Source: Nepenthes gracilis
Lineage: Eukaryota; Streptophyta; Magnoliopsida; Caryophyllales; Nepenthaceae
Assembly (NCBI GenBank): GCA_033239525.1
Contig: BSYO01000004.1
Location: 992,001 to 1,056,000, forward strand
Reading direction: 5' to 3'
DNA length: 64,000 nt
How positions within the stretch are numbered: the first letter of the stretch is position 1; the number at the start of each line of letters is the position of its first letter. The notes under the pieces were generated by a model that did not search any database, was not told the DNA's origin, and saw nothing but the letters and a program-made list of their open reading frames with translations. Below, in pieces: positions 23,246 through 37,500 of this stretch. The position numbers and the translations under genes are program-made.

Positions 23246-25580
23246 GGCGCCTGAAGATCTCTCTCTCTCTCTCTCCCGCGGTGAGAGAAGCAATCAATGA
23301 GAAGTGTGTACACGAGATGGAGCAGGTGATGAATGGGATTACTTCCTTCTGTCTCGCTGGTAACGGAAAAGTAGAATGAAAAGAAAAAACCTTTATTATT
23401 TGAATTTGTTATGATATCCTAAAAAATTACTTAATAATAAAAATAAAGAGAACGGTGAGCAGAATAAATAGATCACCACCAAAAAGGAAACGGTCACGTG
23501 GATTGGAACCACGTGTCGTCCACATCCTGTAACAGTAATGTCAGTGCACCCAAGAAAAATTTGCTTATCAATAAAATTTGAATTTTACGGTGTATAAATT
23601 TTTGTCTTACATTTTATTTTTTATTTTAGAGTTAGAATTATAAATTTATGTTATATTTATTGTGATTATTTATTTATTTTTTTATTTTTGAATTCATTAC
23701 AAATCAAGTATAGTGCAATACGTATCCGAAGTAAGAAAAACTTTGAAATACCCATAATGAATGATGCATAATATAATTAATTGGATTTGTAATTATTTTA
23801 CAAAAATAGATATTGAAATATGTATCTAGGAAAAAAATATTAATAATATTAAAATAAAATATAATATAAAAATAAGTGAAATTTTTTTTATAGTTAATAT
23901 TTGGGGTATTTCCATCACTGGTTGGCCTGCTTTGCATATGGGATTGAGAAGCTTTAAGCGAAATTCTTAGGCAGGAAGCTGCCATCCAATTTCTACTAAA
24001 GGACTAAATTTCATCATACGAGAAAAAAACATAGACAAATACGTATTTTTATATGTTTCATTTAGTCCTTTTTTTTTTCTCAATTAAAATTCAAGAAGTT
24101 ACGACAAATCACTTTCATACTATGCAAAAAAAAAAAAAAAAAGATTTTTGAGGCTTTTTGGAAAGATATGATTTTACAATATTTTATATTCATCGTAAAA
24201 TAAATTTTCAATATGCTAGCTAAATTAGTACTTTTATATGTTTTAACAATATGATAATACATATTATTATTATTTAGTTTATTTATTATATATTATCTTT
24301 TTTTAATAATATAAAAGAATATCAGATTATTCCAAGGACTTTCCGAGGGGCGGCAAAGGAAAGACCGCTTTATTCTCCACATTACCAAATGGTCATTTTC
24401 TCATGCACTGTGCCTACTGCTTTTTTTTTTTTTTTTGAGATCTGTAGAAAAAAAAAATGCATTAGTGAATTGGTTGGATGGCGGTGTGTGTAATAACCAT
24501 TCCACCAAAATATAAAATTTTACCGTAGCCATGAACGGTGCGCGAGGAAGAAAGGTGGATGGCGGTGTGGAGGTGGGTGGGTGCCGCCACTAGAATGTAG
24601 CCGGCGGACGCTGGCACGGTTGGATGTCAATTGGTTGTAGCCAACAGACGTTATTTAATTCTCTTCGGCATGTTTCTTTTCGGGCACCACAACAACGCTG
24701 CCGCCCCCTCCTACCACCGTCACCAGCACAACTGTGTTTGGTAAACCTCAGTGTCAGAGTTCCAATTCATAAGAAACAAGGACAAGTTGGGATATGACAG
24801 TATTTATTCCATACATATGAAAATACTGATTAGATAATAAAAATACTAATCATATTTATTCCAAAAACTCACCGTTAATGTACAGTAAGTGGAAATATAG
24901 ATTTTATTAAATTTCCTCATCCTTTTAATAATTACAATCTATCATTACAATATAGAAAAAATAATAATTAAAATAACACATTAAAATACTATGTCAACAA
25001 TCTATGCCCTCCATTTTTTAAACGTACTAATTATTTGGACAATAAAGAAGCCTAATATTTGAAAGCAAGGTTGCATAATCTGGAACCTACATCCCGTTCA
25101 GATAACAATGGCTGAGGCAAACCAAAGGGATTTAAAACGAGGTGATAAAAAGAGATTTAAAATTACTTCTATTATTATAGAATATTGTACTAAATCTAAC
25201 AAAATGAATTCATATAGTATTTAGTGAGACTTAAAACTTTGGTATTATTATACAATGCATATCTATGCACGATCACTGAGAATAATTACACACAAGTTGC
25301 ATATTACCAACAATCAAAACTTGCATTAAGACAAACTCAGGACAAAGTGGAGTGTGAAGTAAGTGCTCGTAGAAACAAATATCAACAATCAGAAAATGCC
25401 GTTGCATATACCTTGGGACATTAAGATCAATAAAGAACCAAATACAGACTCATACCACATCGAAGATAATTAAAAGAACGAATGGAAAATTAATCAAAAA
25501 ATAGGGAAGCAGTATGCATAGAAAGCCACCTCTCTCAGAGAAATTCACAGATCGAAACCCGCAATTCAAGCGCTTCCCGG
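23246..25580. other. Glucanase promoter and CAP1 3' flank
   Basis: Reading the minus strand, a (GA)n run at 23257-23277 lies just before the glucanase ATG, in its probable 5' UTR. Upstream is AT-rich DNA with poly-T runs near 24070, 24130 and 24420, and a short GC-richer patch at 24480-24740. The side next to 25580 should be the CAP1 3' UTR. No gene was recognised. Confidence 0.5.
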
Positions 25581-28500
25581 TTAGCCTCCTGAGTGGGAAA
25601 CTGGGGTGGTTATGAAATGGCCATCCTTGAAGGTGTGAACAAACTGCTGTGGCAAAGCATGCTCCCCCTGCAATTTTTTAAAAAAGATTAGCCGGTTACA
25701 TATAGACTAAATTATAAACTTTATAAATTTAATTCCTATCTTCAGATAACAATCTCTGTCATTCTCAACTGAGGCATGCATATAAATGACTCAGCCAAAA
25801 GAGAGGAAAAATAGAAAAGAAAAGAGGTGGGAAGTCTGCTATCCTTGCTTTACCGATTCTTTTCTCTTCCATATCACAGAAAACTACTATTGTGGTTAAG
25901 GGCATCTCCTATGCATTTTTTCCGTAGCCTCTGAGGACACCTCTCCATAAATTTTCTGGAAAAGTCGTAGGAAAATGAACTCCTCTCACAATAAAAACCT
26001 TCCACTGATAGCATGATATAATAATTACAGCCCCTAGCACACTGAATAGATTCTAAATTCAGGTTTGTTTGGTTCCAAGAAAAATCTTCCTGATATTTGA
26101 TGAAGCAAAGAATGGGATCTTCATTGGTGTGTTCGTGTAAATGTCAAATGCCTAAGAAGCCAAACGTAATGCTTAGAACAACCAGAGGGAAAAAGTAGCA
26201 CGAGCGTGCACACACACGCACACACACACAAAAGAGAGAGAGATAGATCACCAAAGAAAAACATATCATCAAATCAAAGCATATCAATGCTAGCTTTACA
26301 TCCAGTGTAACGATCAAGCATTGGCACCAACACAAAAGCCCACGAGAAAACAAAGCGAAAAAAGAAGGCAATCCTTGAAACATCCTTGTCAACATGAATA
26401 CGAGTCATTATCCTTGCAACCTGTCCTCTTTACTGTTTTAGGAAACACAAAATGTTTCTTCGCTAATTGCTAACTAATCTTTCCTAAGATGGTTCTGAAG
26501 CCTACAGCAAGCTAAAGTATATGTCGAGCTACAAAGTCAATAAAAAAATAGGTTGGGGGACCTAATAGAAAGAGGAAACCTTTAAAAATCACACCCAAAT
26601 AACTAATCGGAAAAAAAGCAACATACCCAATCACCATCAACATCGGTAACAGGTACTAATACATTAATCTCACTGGACTTTGCTGTTGTTATTGATGCTT
26701 CCAGAGATTCTTTGCTCAAGTATAATTGGCATCCTGTTGTGTTGTCCACAGAAATTGTTGGTGCTGAACCCTGCAACAACCACCAAACAGGCAAAATCAG
26801 AATATACATATATATACATCAAGAAAATCCAACTCGCTCTTCCAAAACTCCAAAAAAATAAACATATACAACTGTCCAGAAAATCGAAACCGTGAAGTTC
26901 TCAAGCAACCTACGGCTCAGGAACTAACCAGACATGTACCTGGGCTTTCAAACAGTAAGGCACACGGGACTCTTATAAGTCCCTTTACGTGACAATAAAT
27001 CAAAATAAGATTTACTTATTGTACTTAATAAGAGTACCTGGGACTGCACCTCAACACTGTTGCAGTTAACAATCTCGCAAGCAGCAACCACACCCTGTTT
27101 TGCCAATAGCACGGGTCCACACCACTTACTATTGCATAAACATTTCAAAGAAACAAGTTTCTGAAAACATTTATCACACTGACCTTAAATACAACACCCA
27201 TCTTAGTGCATTTATCAATAGTCATATTGTTAACTTTTCCTGCAACATTTTTTAAGAATAGCAATAAGCTCATGAATGACTTCCCTAACAGGGAGAAGTC
27301 TCACTAAATGAAGTTTTCCAAGTATATCAACAGGTAAACTCAGTAAAAAAAGGTCCAGCCTGCACAAGAATCAGACAAAACACCTCGGATCTGCAGGACA
27401 GAGTCTTTACATCCGAAAACATATACTGATTGTTTGGAATTGCAGTCATCAATAACCAAATTTTTCTTTCCAATTTGATTCTCAACCACCCACCTGTCAA
27501 AAAGCACAACACCATATTTATCTACTATTTGCCTCAACATGCGAAATACTCTACAAACAAACAATTTGAACACTCCAAGATACTCACTTACAACCCATCT
27601 GAAGCTCTAGCTTTGGAGGACCTAACTTAGAAAATGCTGGTGAACTAACATGTGCTGCTTTTTCACCAGCACTGACAACACCATGGCGGTCCTTCTGGTG
27701 CTTTGTCTTCATATCATCTGTAATCTTTCTCAAACCTAAGAAACAAGCAAGAAGAATCACAACCAATAAACAACCAACACAGGAAAATGGTGGATGAAGG
27801 AACAGGGGGATAACTACCCGCTGTAACATTGCTTGAACTGATTTCTTGGAAAACAGCAGACATTCCTTCCTTCGGCCTTGATGATGAAGTTTGACGAGAA
27901 TCAATGCTAATCAAAGAAGCAGAAGGTGCAGGTGGAGGGGCAGGGCCAGCCGGTCCAGGAGCTTTTAACAGGGCAGACACAGCTGCTTTGCCGGTGGTAC
28001 CCCATACAGGTCCCAGAGGATAGAAACCCTTGACATAATCTCTCAAGCCTGGTATATAGAGTTCCTTCAAAGCCTTGGCCCACTCTACATGATTTGAATC
28101 CTTATTTCTATACTCCACAAGAACCTGAGCACCATAATAAGACAGAACCAATTCAATAATAGTGCTCAAGAAATATATAACGTATCAAACAAATTTGAAC
28201 AAACAAGCATATCTGTAACAACAGCAAGTCATCCCCAAAAATCCTGACTATGCTGTATAGGAAATATTGCAAGATTTAACAAAATAAGAGGCTATAGTCA
28301 AGAAAGGCAAGATATTAAAATGCCATGAGACTTGGGTTTTCATCCACATCAAAAAGTCCATTTACTCTAAAAGAGGTATCCCCTAAATAAGCAAGATGAT
28401 AGTTATGTAGATAATGAACTTCTGTACTGCAAATAAGCTGCAAGCACAAGGAACATACATTACAACAGAAAAGAACATGACTCAGCAACTGCACCCTATA

Positions 28501-31500
28501 ACTGTCTGCTAGGGTCCTGAATCTACAAGAGATACAGTTTCATAAAATGTACTCATTCTTTTTGATAGCAAACCTTTTTCATGGTCATTGTGAGATACTA
28601 TAATGTAATAGCTGAAACTGTATTTGTACCTTGTTATTATAAAATTCAGCCATCTGCCAACTTTCTTCCACGTGTGCAATTGGAAGGCTCATACCTTAGA
28701 TGAATAGGAAGAAAAGCATATTAGGGACTAATTGGAGATAACGTTACAACTGTTTTTGCATAGAAAAGAAATTGCTGAACATTCTACTTACCACAATCTT
28801 TGCCTGTATATGCAATCCATGCTAAAGCCGAAAGACTGTCGGCAACAGCTTTCTGATGGTTGAAGAAATCAGAACGTCTTCCTTCTGTCAACGCAATAGC
28901 TTTCATAATCACTTCATTTAAAGGCTTAAGAAATTCAGCCAACCTCTCCATGTCAGGCTTCTGCAAAGTTTATATTAGACTCCACCAACTATATTCTCAC
29001 AGAATACTGAGCAGAAATGAATTTGTACACCCTTATCCATAACTTACCCTTGCTGTTAACCTATTTAAGTGATCTTTACTTGTGAAATTTCAGACCAAGG
29101 GGTGGGAAATATATTGGTAAAAAAAAATACAGGGAAGGCAGGCAAATTCATCAAGAGTTGAATGACACCTTCCTTCAATATGTGAATAATTCTGAAACTC
29201 ATCAGCAGTTGAATAGTTACCTGTGCCTCCCCAATTCTCTCTCCCTATCTTCCCTTTCCTTTTTCATCTATGTCCCCGCAATTCTAACAAAGATCTACGA
29301 GCATGTGAATTGTTCCAGGTAAATCAAAATTTCATTTAGGCAACCCTACTAAGACCTAGTATACAACCTAGTGTCTAGCTACCAAGACCTAGTTTCCTAC
29401 CCTAACCCAAAAGGACACATTCTATGATACAAATTTACAGAACTCAAACTATAAAAACAAAAAGCTACCCTATTGATGCATACCTGGAATCTGAGTTGTC
29501 GTCCGAATAAAGTCAAGATCATACACACCACAATAGTTAATAAGAGGTCAAAAAATACAGGACTCGCTATCTGAAATATCCCCTGATGTTCATGTAAGAA
29601 ATCTGTCTATGGAAATGAAAGATAATTAAGAAGTCAGATTGAGAGAGTAGAAGAGATTTTGAGAATTGGAGGGTTTGGCTCTGTGATTATTAGAAGACAC
29701 AGATGTCATGAGGACTAAAGCTATGTCCCTGCCTTCTTCTCTTCGGGATACCGGATCCCCATGACAGAGGGAATTTGTCATATTTATAGCCTTATTGCTA
29801 GTTTAACATGGCCGTTCATCCTTCGTTTTATGTAACCTTTCATTAGGATTTAATGCCTAGTTTAATTTTCTCTCAAATCATTAGGTGTCTCGATCTTTTG
29901 CATTTCCAACAATCCAGTCATTCAGATATTCGACTGGCCAGATATCCAGACAAATTCTTGATTCTCTTTCATTCTAGGTCTAACAATTTGATTATTTCAT
30001 ATTCTTTCACAAGCTTACAATCTAAGGGCCTCGTATTTTATCAGGTTGGGTAGATTTTATTCTAGACCGTACCTAACACTAGCCCCCTATGTTTGGATGT
30101 TGAATTCAAATTTTGAGTATGTTAGAATAGGCACTTGGGTGGTGCGCTTTGAACGTCCTCCGAATGCTCCTTCCCGATAGAATTTTAATCAATGCACATT
30201 GATTACTAATTGATCTTATCAATCAAAATTCAATTCTTTACATTATTGATTAATTTGACCATTTGACTCTTTTTTTACTTCAAAACGCCCCCTGTTTTGT
30301 GGCTCTTTTTGCTATAAAAGAGCTACTCTCATTTGGTCTTCAAACAAATCCCAAGTCTTAACATTTGATGGAGTTTCGTTTGATTTTTAACGAAACTTCT
30401 AGTATTAACATCTAAAGGAGTTTCCGTTTGGTGAATCTAAAGAGAGCTCTCCTAGCTGTCTTTATATTCTTCAAGGAGGAATTCATGAACTTGGTTGCCC
30501 TCTTTTACGTGGAAAGCCATCTTAGTTTCCCTCTTTTTGTATAACATCCTCGAACGGGATAATCTCCTTTCGGACAGCTACACTTGGTGCTCCTTTCTAT
30601 ATGTTGTGGAGCATCTAGGCTTCTCGGCTTGCTCGGAGTGGATTAGCCAGTTCAATATCTTTCGGCTTATGTGCTGTGATATTGTCATAATGTACATATT
30701 ACACAACCAAGGCAGATCGACGGGATGCTGCATTCCAAGAACAAGGGGATGCATCCTCTGAACATTTTGCCTCTTTTTCTTCTAGTTGTTGCATTGCCCC
30801 CTTCTTTTTTTTCTTCGAGTTGACTGACTTTAGGATTGACCTTGTAAGAATATACCTTGAACGTGAGAAATCTATAAAGAAGAATATTATTTTTTGCATT
30901 CAAATCATAATTTTTAATCTGCTCTTTTAGTTGGACTTATATTTTATCTGCATGAAATTATAAGTCGTTGAAAGTTTAAATTAATAAAACTATCCAAATG
31001 GACAAATTTTCTCCTCTTATTGATTTTGATACTTCATCATTTTTTGGATTCTTATTTGGTAGATATTCAACCCCTCGGTAAGCATTTGTCTTCTGACAAT
31101 TTCAAATCTTGACGGTTTAGTTTTCTAACAATTTGAACTTCTGACAAACTGGGCCCTTTAATTGAATAACTTCAAATTATTCAGGTTAACCAAATTTGTC
31201 TCCTGAGGCAATTGAACATTTGCAACGTAATTTTGTTAACTTTGAATCGTGACGTTTGGGCCATCATTACTTTTGTGACGAAGCTATTGTGGCACTTTCG
31301 GTTGCGGTAATGCCGGTTATCGGCCTCTGTGAGCTGGGGAACTGCCCACAGACCACCCTTTGCAACGTGCTCAGAGGCAGTATGCGAACGGATCCATTCC
31401 CCATGTGAGTAGTTTTTAGGCATGTCTTAGAATCACATCTCTCACCACCATTCTCCCTATTTTGCGGTAGAGATGTTTGGTCCACGGAAGTCCTTTGCCA

Positions 31501-34500
31501 GAAAATTTGTTCGTAAACATCCCCAGGCGAGTGGACCCTCAACGCCTGACCATTTTGTTAATCCAGATGCTGAGGAATTATTTCAAGACCGTATGTCTAA
31601 ATGGTAACTTACCATTGAACAAAAAGTTGACCTCGCGTCCTTCGACCAGTCTATCACCTCTCTGTTTACATACCCACATTAGGAGCCAATCTTAACTAAC
31701 CTCATCCTCTCTTCTGAACTCTTGATTCAAGAGTTTTATTCTAACATCTTCGATTTTGACCTAGCAACACATTCCTTCACTACATTCTTGAGGGGGAGTC
31801 GCCTCCAGATTACCCTGGAAGAAATCTCCCGCAACCTAGGTATTCCTTAGGTTGACCATCCAAACTACCCATACAAATGGACTACCATATCACATCTCGA
31901 TGAGATAGCCTCTTTTCTCCGTAGCTCCCCCATGGAGTGGCATAGTAGATCATTCAAAACTAAACTTCTCACCCCTCGGAGGATAGTTGTGTGCCAGATT
32001 ATATTGACTAATTTATTTCCGATCACACACTTTTCCTCTATTCCTCATGATAAGGCCTTGTTTCTTTATACTCTTCTACATGGACGGTCTATTGATCTTC
32101 CACCCTACTTGTACTCTTATATTATCGATCATTTTGTATCCAAGAAGGATGGCAACCTTTCCCATGGTTGTCTCATTCACCGCCTAATAATGGGTTTAGG
32201 CGTTCAGTTTCTGGACCTTCCATGTGTATGGCTTAGCCGGTCCTTTACTCGCATTACCTTAGCACAAAGTCAAGCCTACACCCATAGACTCTTACCTGCT
32301 CTTGATGATCCTTTAGATGAGCCCCTTCCGGAGGACCCTCCTTTTTTGCCAAAGGGTGGCTCATCTTGTCCTGACCCGTCCTATCCTGATCCATCCTGTC
32401 CGGGACCTTCCAATCCTCCTTTGTCTTCTATCTCTTCCTTTTCTTTAATTATGGGACAGCTCTCCCGGATTAGCAATCGGCTTAAGCAGTTGTCTTCTTC
32501 TCACGCGCAACTGTAGTCAGAAATGCTCGAAAGCTTTTAGCGCCTTGACACCCACTTTACTACTCAGGAGGAGTGGATTGCCCATTTCTCTTTAACATGG
32601 TAATCTCACCGTAATTCTTCTAAGTCTGATTGATGCCCTCCCTTTAGTCAATCGTGATAAAAAGGGAGAGTAGTTATCTTAGAAGAAGCTTTACTCACTT
32701 GACTCCTTTTTCTTAGGGGGAGGTTTTATATTGTTGTCAGGAGAACTTATCTTGGTATTACATTTTGCTTAGACAAGTGTTGTAGCAACTATTTTGATGT
32801 ATTTGATATCTTTTGTACCTGTGCTTATCTATTACTTTACTACTTTTATCTACTTCCATACTAGCCATGTATGCATAGGAACAGCACATTTTACAGCACC
32901 TTCTGCCGCTCCTTTGCTTTAATGTTTATTATGTTGGTTGTCTACTAGGCGTAGATTTTTATGTACATGGGTTCTATCTTGATGGTCTCTGAACCCGTAC
33001 TTCACTTGTTTTTGGTTTATTATTTTTGTAGAATTTTATTGCAAAATTGCCAATGGGTGAGATTGTTAGGTATACTTTGTATTAACATATTCCGTGACCG
33101 TGTCTGATCATTTGTTCGCAAAATTTTCATTATCCTGAAGATCTACATCAGATTCACGCCTGATATTCGTTGATACAAAACTCCCAGTATTCACGTCTGC
33201 CTAACACCTGAGCCATGCCCAAACGCAATTTCCCGTGTGTTCCCGCTTGAGGCACGCCCGATCTTGGCAGGGATGCCATTTCCCAAGTGTTAGTGCTCGA
33301 AGCGCACCGGAAACGCCAAATGCTGAGAGCGAGCGCTCGAGGCACCCCCAAGGTGCCATTTGTCGAGTGCCAACCCTCAAGGCATGCCCGAGCCATGCTC
33401 AAGCACTAGGGCGCAGACCCAGTGCTAGCTTGGGGGCGCACCAGGGCATGCATTTTCAAACAGTCATACTTTTTTAACCTAATTTTCAAGCTACTTTATA
33501 AATAGCCACCTTTTTCTCTTCGTAAGAGACTTCTTGGATGAAATTACTGACGGTTGCACAGTAAAAAAAATGCTCTCTTTTATACTTGTTAGGTGCTCCT
33601 ATTTGAGAAAACTCATCATCGATTATTGCGCTTCAACTATAAAATTTTCTCACATTCTCTTCTTTATTCTACACACATATTCGTGCTTGTAAACTATCAT
33701 AAGAGACATGGGTGGCATGTAAACTGGGATCCAGTGGAGTGCGGAAATTTGATGGCTCGTGAAAGAGGATTGATAAAAAGACTGGAAGGCGTCCGATTCC
33801 GTTGCCGTAGACAAATCCAATAAGTTACTTGGTAGGGGTCACAAGACAGAAATAAATTAGCTAAATTAGTACTTCTGTACCACCCGATCTGTAAGTTAAC
33901 TTTCTTAATATATTCTTTTCACTGGTAGTAGAAGCTCAGAGAGTTTTACTTAATAGTTGTAGTTTTTGAGAATTTCCTTCATCACCAAAATTGCGCCCTA
34001 ATTATTGTTGTTTACTGTGCTTGTATTTTATATGCTTTTGATTGTTTGTTTCGTTTAGATCTAAATATATTTTATATATATTATATATTTGTGTTTATGT
34101 TTATTCCGCAAATTGAAAACAGGTCGAAACAAATTGTGATTTGGGACTCTATAGTCCATTTCAGTGAGTTTCGAGATGCCTCTAGTTTCGGCATTAAATC
34201 TGGCCAGAAAATGCTTCAAACTCTCACTTGAACCCCTTTGGATCTTGATAAGGTGTCAATACTGCTTTTCTTCCCTTCGATTGGAGGCAAACTATGATAG
34301 AAACTAATCTGTCAATTCCTGAAAGAATCAAATGGAATTCAGTTTGAACTTTTAGATTCAAATTATCATGTCTCCCTTTAAAAATAAAGGAAAACAAAGG
34401 CATAGTGTAGCATCCTCTAGGTTTCGGAAGTCGAATAAAGTTTGGAATATGTCTAAATAATCCATTAGATCAATACTTTCGTCGTAAGGCTCACGTATCG

Positions 34501-37500
34501 GCATTTTAAATTTATGAGGTAGCCGATACCTCTTGATCTCTGGAGTGAAAGGTATATGACCCAATTTGGTCGTCTACCCAAACAGTGTTTACCCGGAAAA
34601 CTAGCTATTCGATCCGCTTTACCCTCTTTTCCACTTCAGTTGTAGAGACGATTCTTTTAACATTGAGGAATGTCCTCAACTCTAAATGATTAACAAATAC
34701 ACATAGTATCTGTTTGACCAAGAGGGTTTTATGCAAACAGTTGCACAACCCTTCCTCTCAGATAGATGGGCATCCGAAATCCCAGGTATACCATGGATTT
34801 CATCACTCAAGACTTTCATTCCTAACATCGAAGTCCAAGCGTCCTTCGAGCCAAAAAGGATTAGTGCGAAAGAGTGCTTTGAGAGCCTTTGGAATCTTTG
34901 ATTGTGGATGGCCTCCCTTCAAAACAATCTTCTTTCCTCTCAACCCTCTCCTTGAGATCAATGCCTACGAGTGGAGGATAGTTGTTTTGTGTGTTTATCC
35001 CTCAGAGACTTTAATATCTTTGACATGCCGATTTGGGCTATCAAAACTTCGAGGTCTGGATTGACTAATAGGCAAATATCCTCATAGCTACCCTCTTCCT
35101 AGTTGAAACCACGAGATGTGATGTCCTTTGATGGCTGGTTTATTTGGCCTTGCGCCTGTGTATTCACCATGTTTCTTTGTCGAAAATGCAAATCACTTTT
35201 AGGCGGGTGGAATCTCAATTGGGTAGGAACTAATGGCTTAATCATATTCCCACAAATAGTACCAATGATGCATACATAGAATCTGAATTGTTGCTCGAAA
35301 AAAGTCAGGTCAGACCTTCCAACTTTTTAATATGAGATTTTGCACACTATAACAATTAATAAAAAGTCCAAAGATATAGGACTCGCTCCCTGAATCAAAT
35401 TAAAAATCTTTATATGAAAATAAAAGATAATTAGGAATTCAGGTTGTGAGAGTGGGAGAGAGTTTGAGGATTGGAGGGTTGGCTTTGTGATTATTAGAAG
35501 ATGCAAGTGTCACAATGACTAGAACTCTGTCATTACTTTTTTCTTTTCCGAATATCAACTCCCCTTGACTAAGAAAAGTTAGCATACCTATAATCTTATT
35601 ACCAATTAGTATGTAGTTTTAGAATTGGCATGGCTGTACATTAATTGAGTTGTTATGCCGGTTGGAAACTAAATGATTCAACCGTTATATAAACTTGTAA
35701 CTATCCAAAATTTGGTACTTTTTCATTTATTGCTGAAATTGCCAGCCGTTCATCCTTCGGTTTATATAGCCATTCATGAGGATTTAATAACTTGTTTAAT
35801 TTTCCATCGGGCCATTGGGTGCCTTAGTCTTTTGTATTTCCAACAATTCAGCCATTCGGATATTTGGTGGGCCGACATCCAGATAAATGATTGATTTTCT
35901 TCTGTCCTAGGTCAAATAATTCGGTCCTTTCATATTCTTCCAGGAGTTTACAATCCAAAGGACACGTATTTTAACGGGTCGAGTCGATCTTTGTGACGAC
36001 CCGACTTTTATTACCATCAAAAGCCGTCGTCAAATCCAAAGTTCTTACAAATAGAAGATAAAAAGGTGAACATAAAAATTTTTCTTTTCTTTATTCAAAC
36101 CAGAGATGCATTCTAAAGATTTATAATTTCATAAATTCCAAAGTATCACGGAAACATTCTAACATTCATAAGCAGCGGAATCAATATTACAAGTTTCCTC
36201 AAAACAAAACTCCAAGAATCAGCTCCAACCAGTTTAAACATTCAGTTACACCAAAGGATTCTACTCAACTTCATCCTCCATAAGCTTGTCATTTGAAAAA
36301 TTGCAAGAATGAGCTTACAAAGCCCAACAGGATACTCACATGCAGAAAACACAAGCATACATATAATCAACATATAGATCATAATATAGCATAAGAAAAA
36401 TCATCATATCGTTTCTTCTTGGTTCATATTCTTTTCATCTTGTCTTCAGAAAATTCATCAAAATCATTCGGAATTCATATCATCTTTAGGGACCGGACGG
36501 GAGCGGACAACATCGAGGACGGGTTGTGTGCTACCCCACAACCTAAAGCCGTATCCCCTCATTATGCTCCCCGGGGCGGGAGGTAATACCTTTAACCCGG
36601 CATACGGGGCCATAGTCCATAGTTCTTATGCCACCAAAAGGTCCCCTCCCGTGGCCCAGGAGGCATCCTCGAGTGTCACTCCAATATCCTTCATCCATCT
36701 TTAACAGCAAGTTTAATGAAAACTCGGTTCTTGGTTCATGTTCTTTATTGGCCAATCATCAAAGTTCAAAAGTCATAAGTTCCACTTGCTGTCCGTATGT
36801 CATTTTTCATGTTCTTCATAGGCCGAAGTTCATTTCATGAAGAGGGCCGGAGTTCATTTCATGCGGTTTGGACTTCATTTCATGCGTAGTTTAGAGTTCA
36901 TTTCATGCAAAGCCGGAGTTCATTTCTTTAATCGTGAGCCGGAGTTCGTTTCTTAAATTCAAAGATTATTAAAACCGGAGTTCTTTATAAAGGACAGAGT
37001 ACAAAATCCGAAGTTCTTTTTCTTAAAAAGATGGAGTACAAAAGTCCGAAGTTCTTTTTCTTAAAAGGACGGAGTACAAAAGTCTGAAGTTCTTTTTCTT
37101 AAAGGGACGGAGTGGCTTTCTTTTCAAAAGAGACGGAGTGCTTATTTTAAAATGGACGGAGGACTTTTCTTTCAAAATTCGGAGTGCTTAAACCGGAGTG
37201 CCTTTTCTTAAAAAAATCCGGAGTATCTTTTCTTTGAAATCCGGAGTGTCTTTTCTTTGAAATCCGGAGTGTCTTTTCCGAAGTTCAATATCCGAAGTTC
37301 TTTTCCAATAGAAAGGACAGAGTCTTATTTATTAAATTTCCAAAGTTCTTTTAAAACGAAAGGCTGAAGTTCCTGAAACTGATGTTCATAAATCCGGAGT
37401 TCACTTTCTTATAAAATCCGGAGCTCTAAGATCCGGAGTGCTTTTTGTTAAAGTCCGAAGCTCATTAAATACGGAATTCATAAGCCGGAGTTCATTTTAC

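Noticed and set aside
31181..31542. Two overlapping minus-strand frames
   Set aside because: Antisense to the copia fragment and overlapping in different frames; no recognisable domain.
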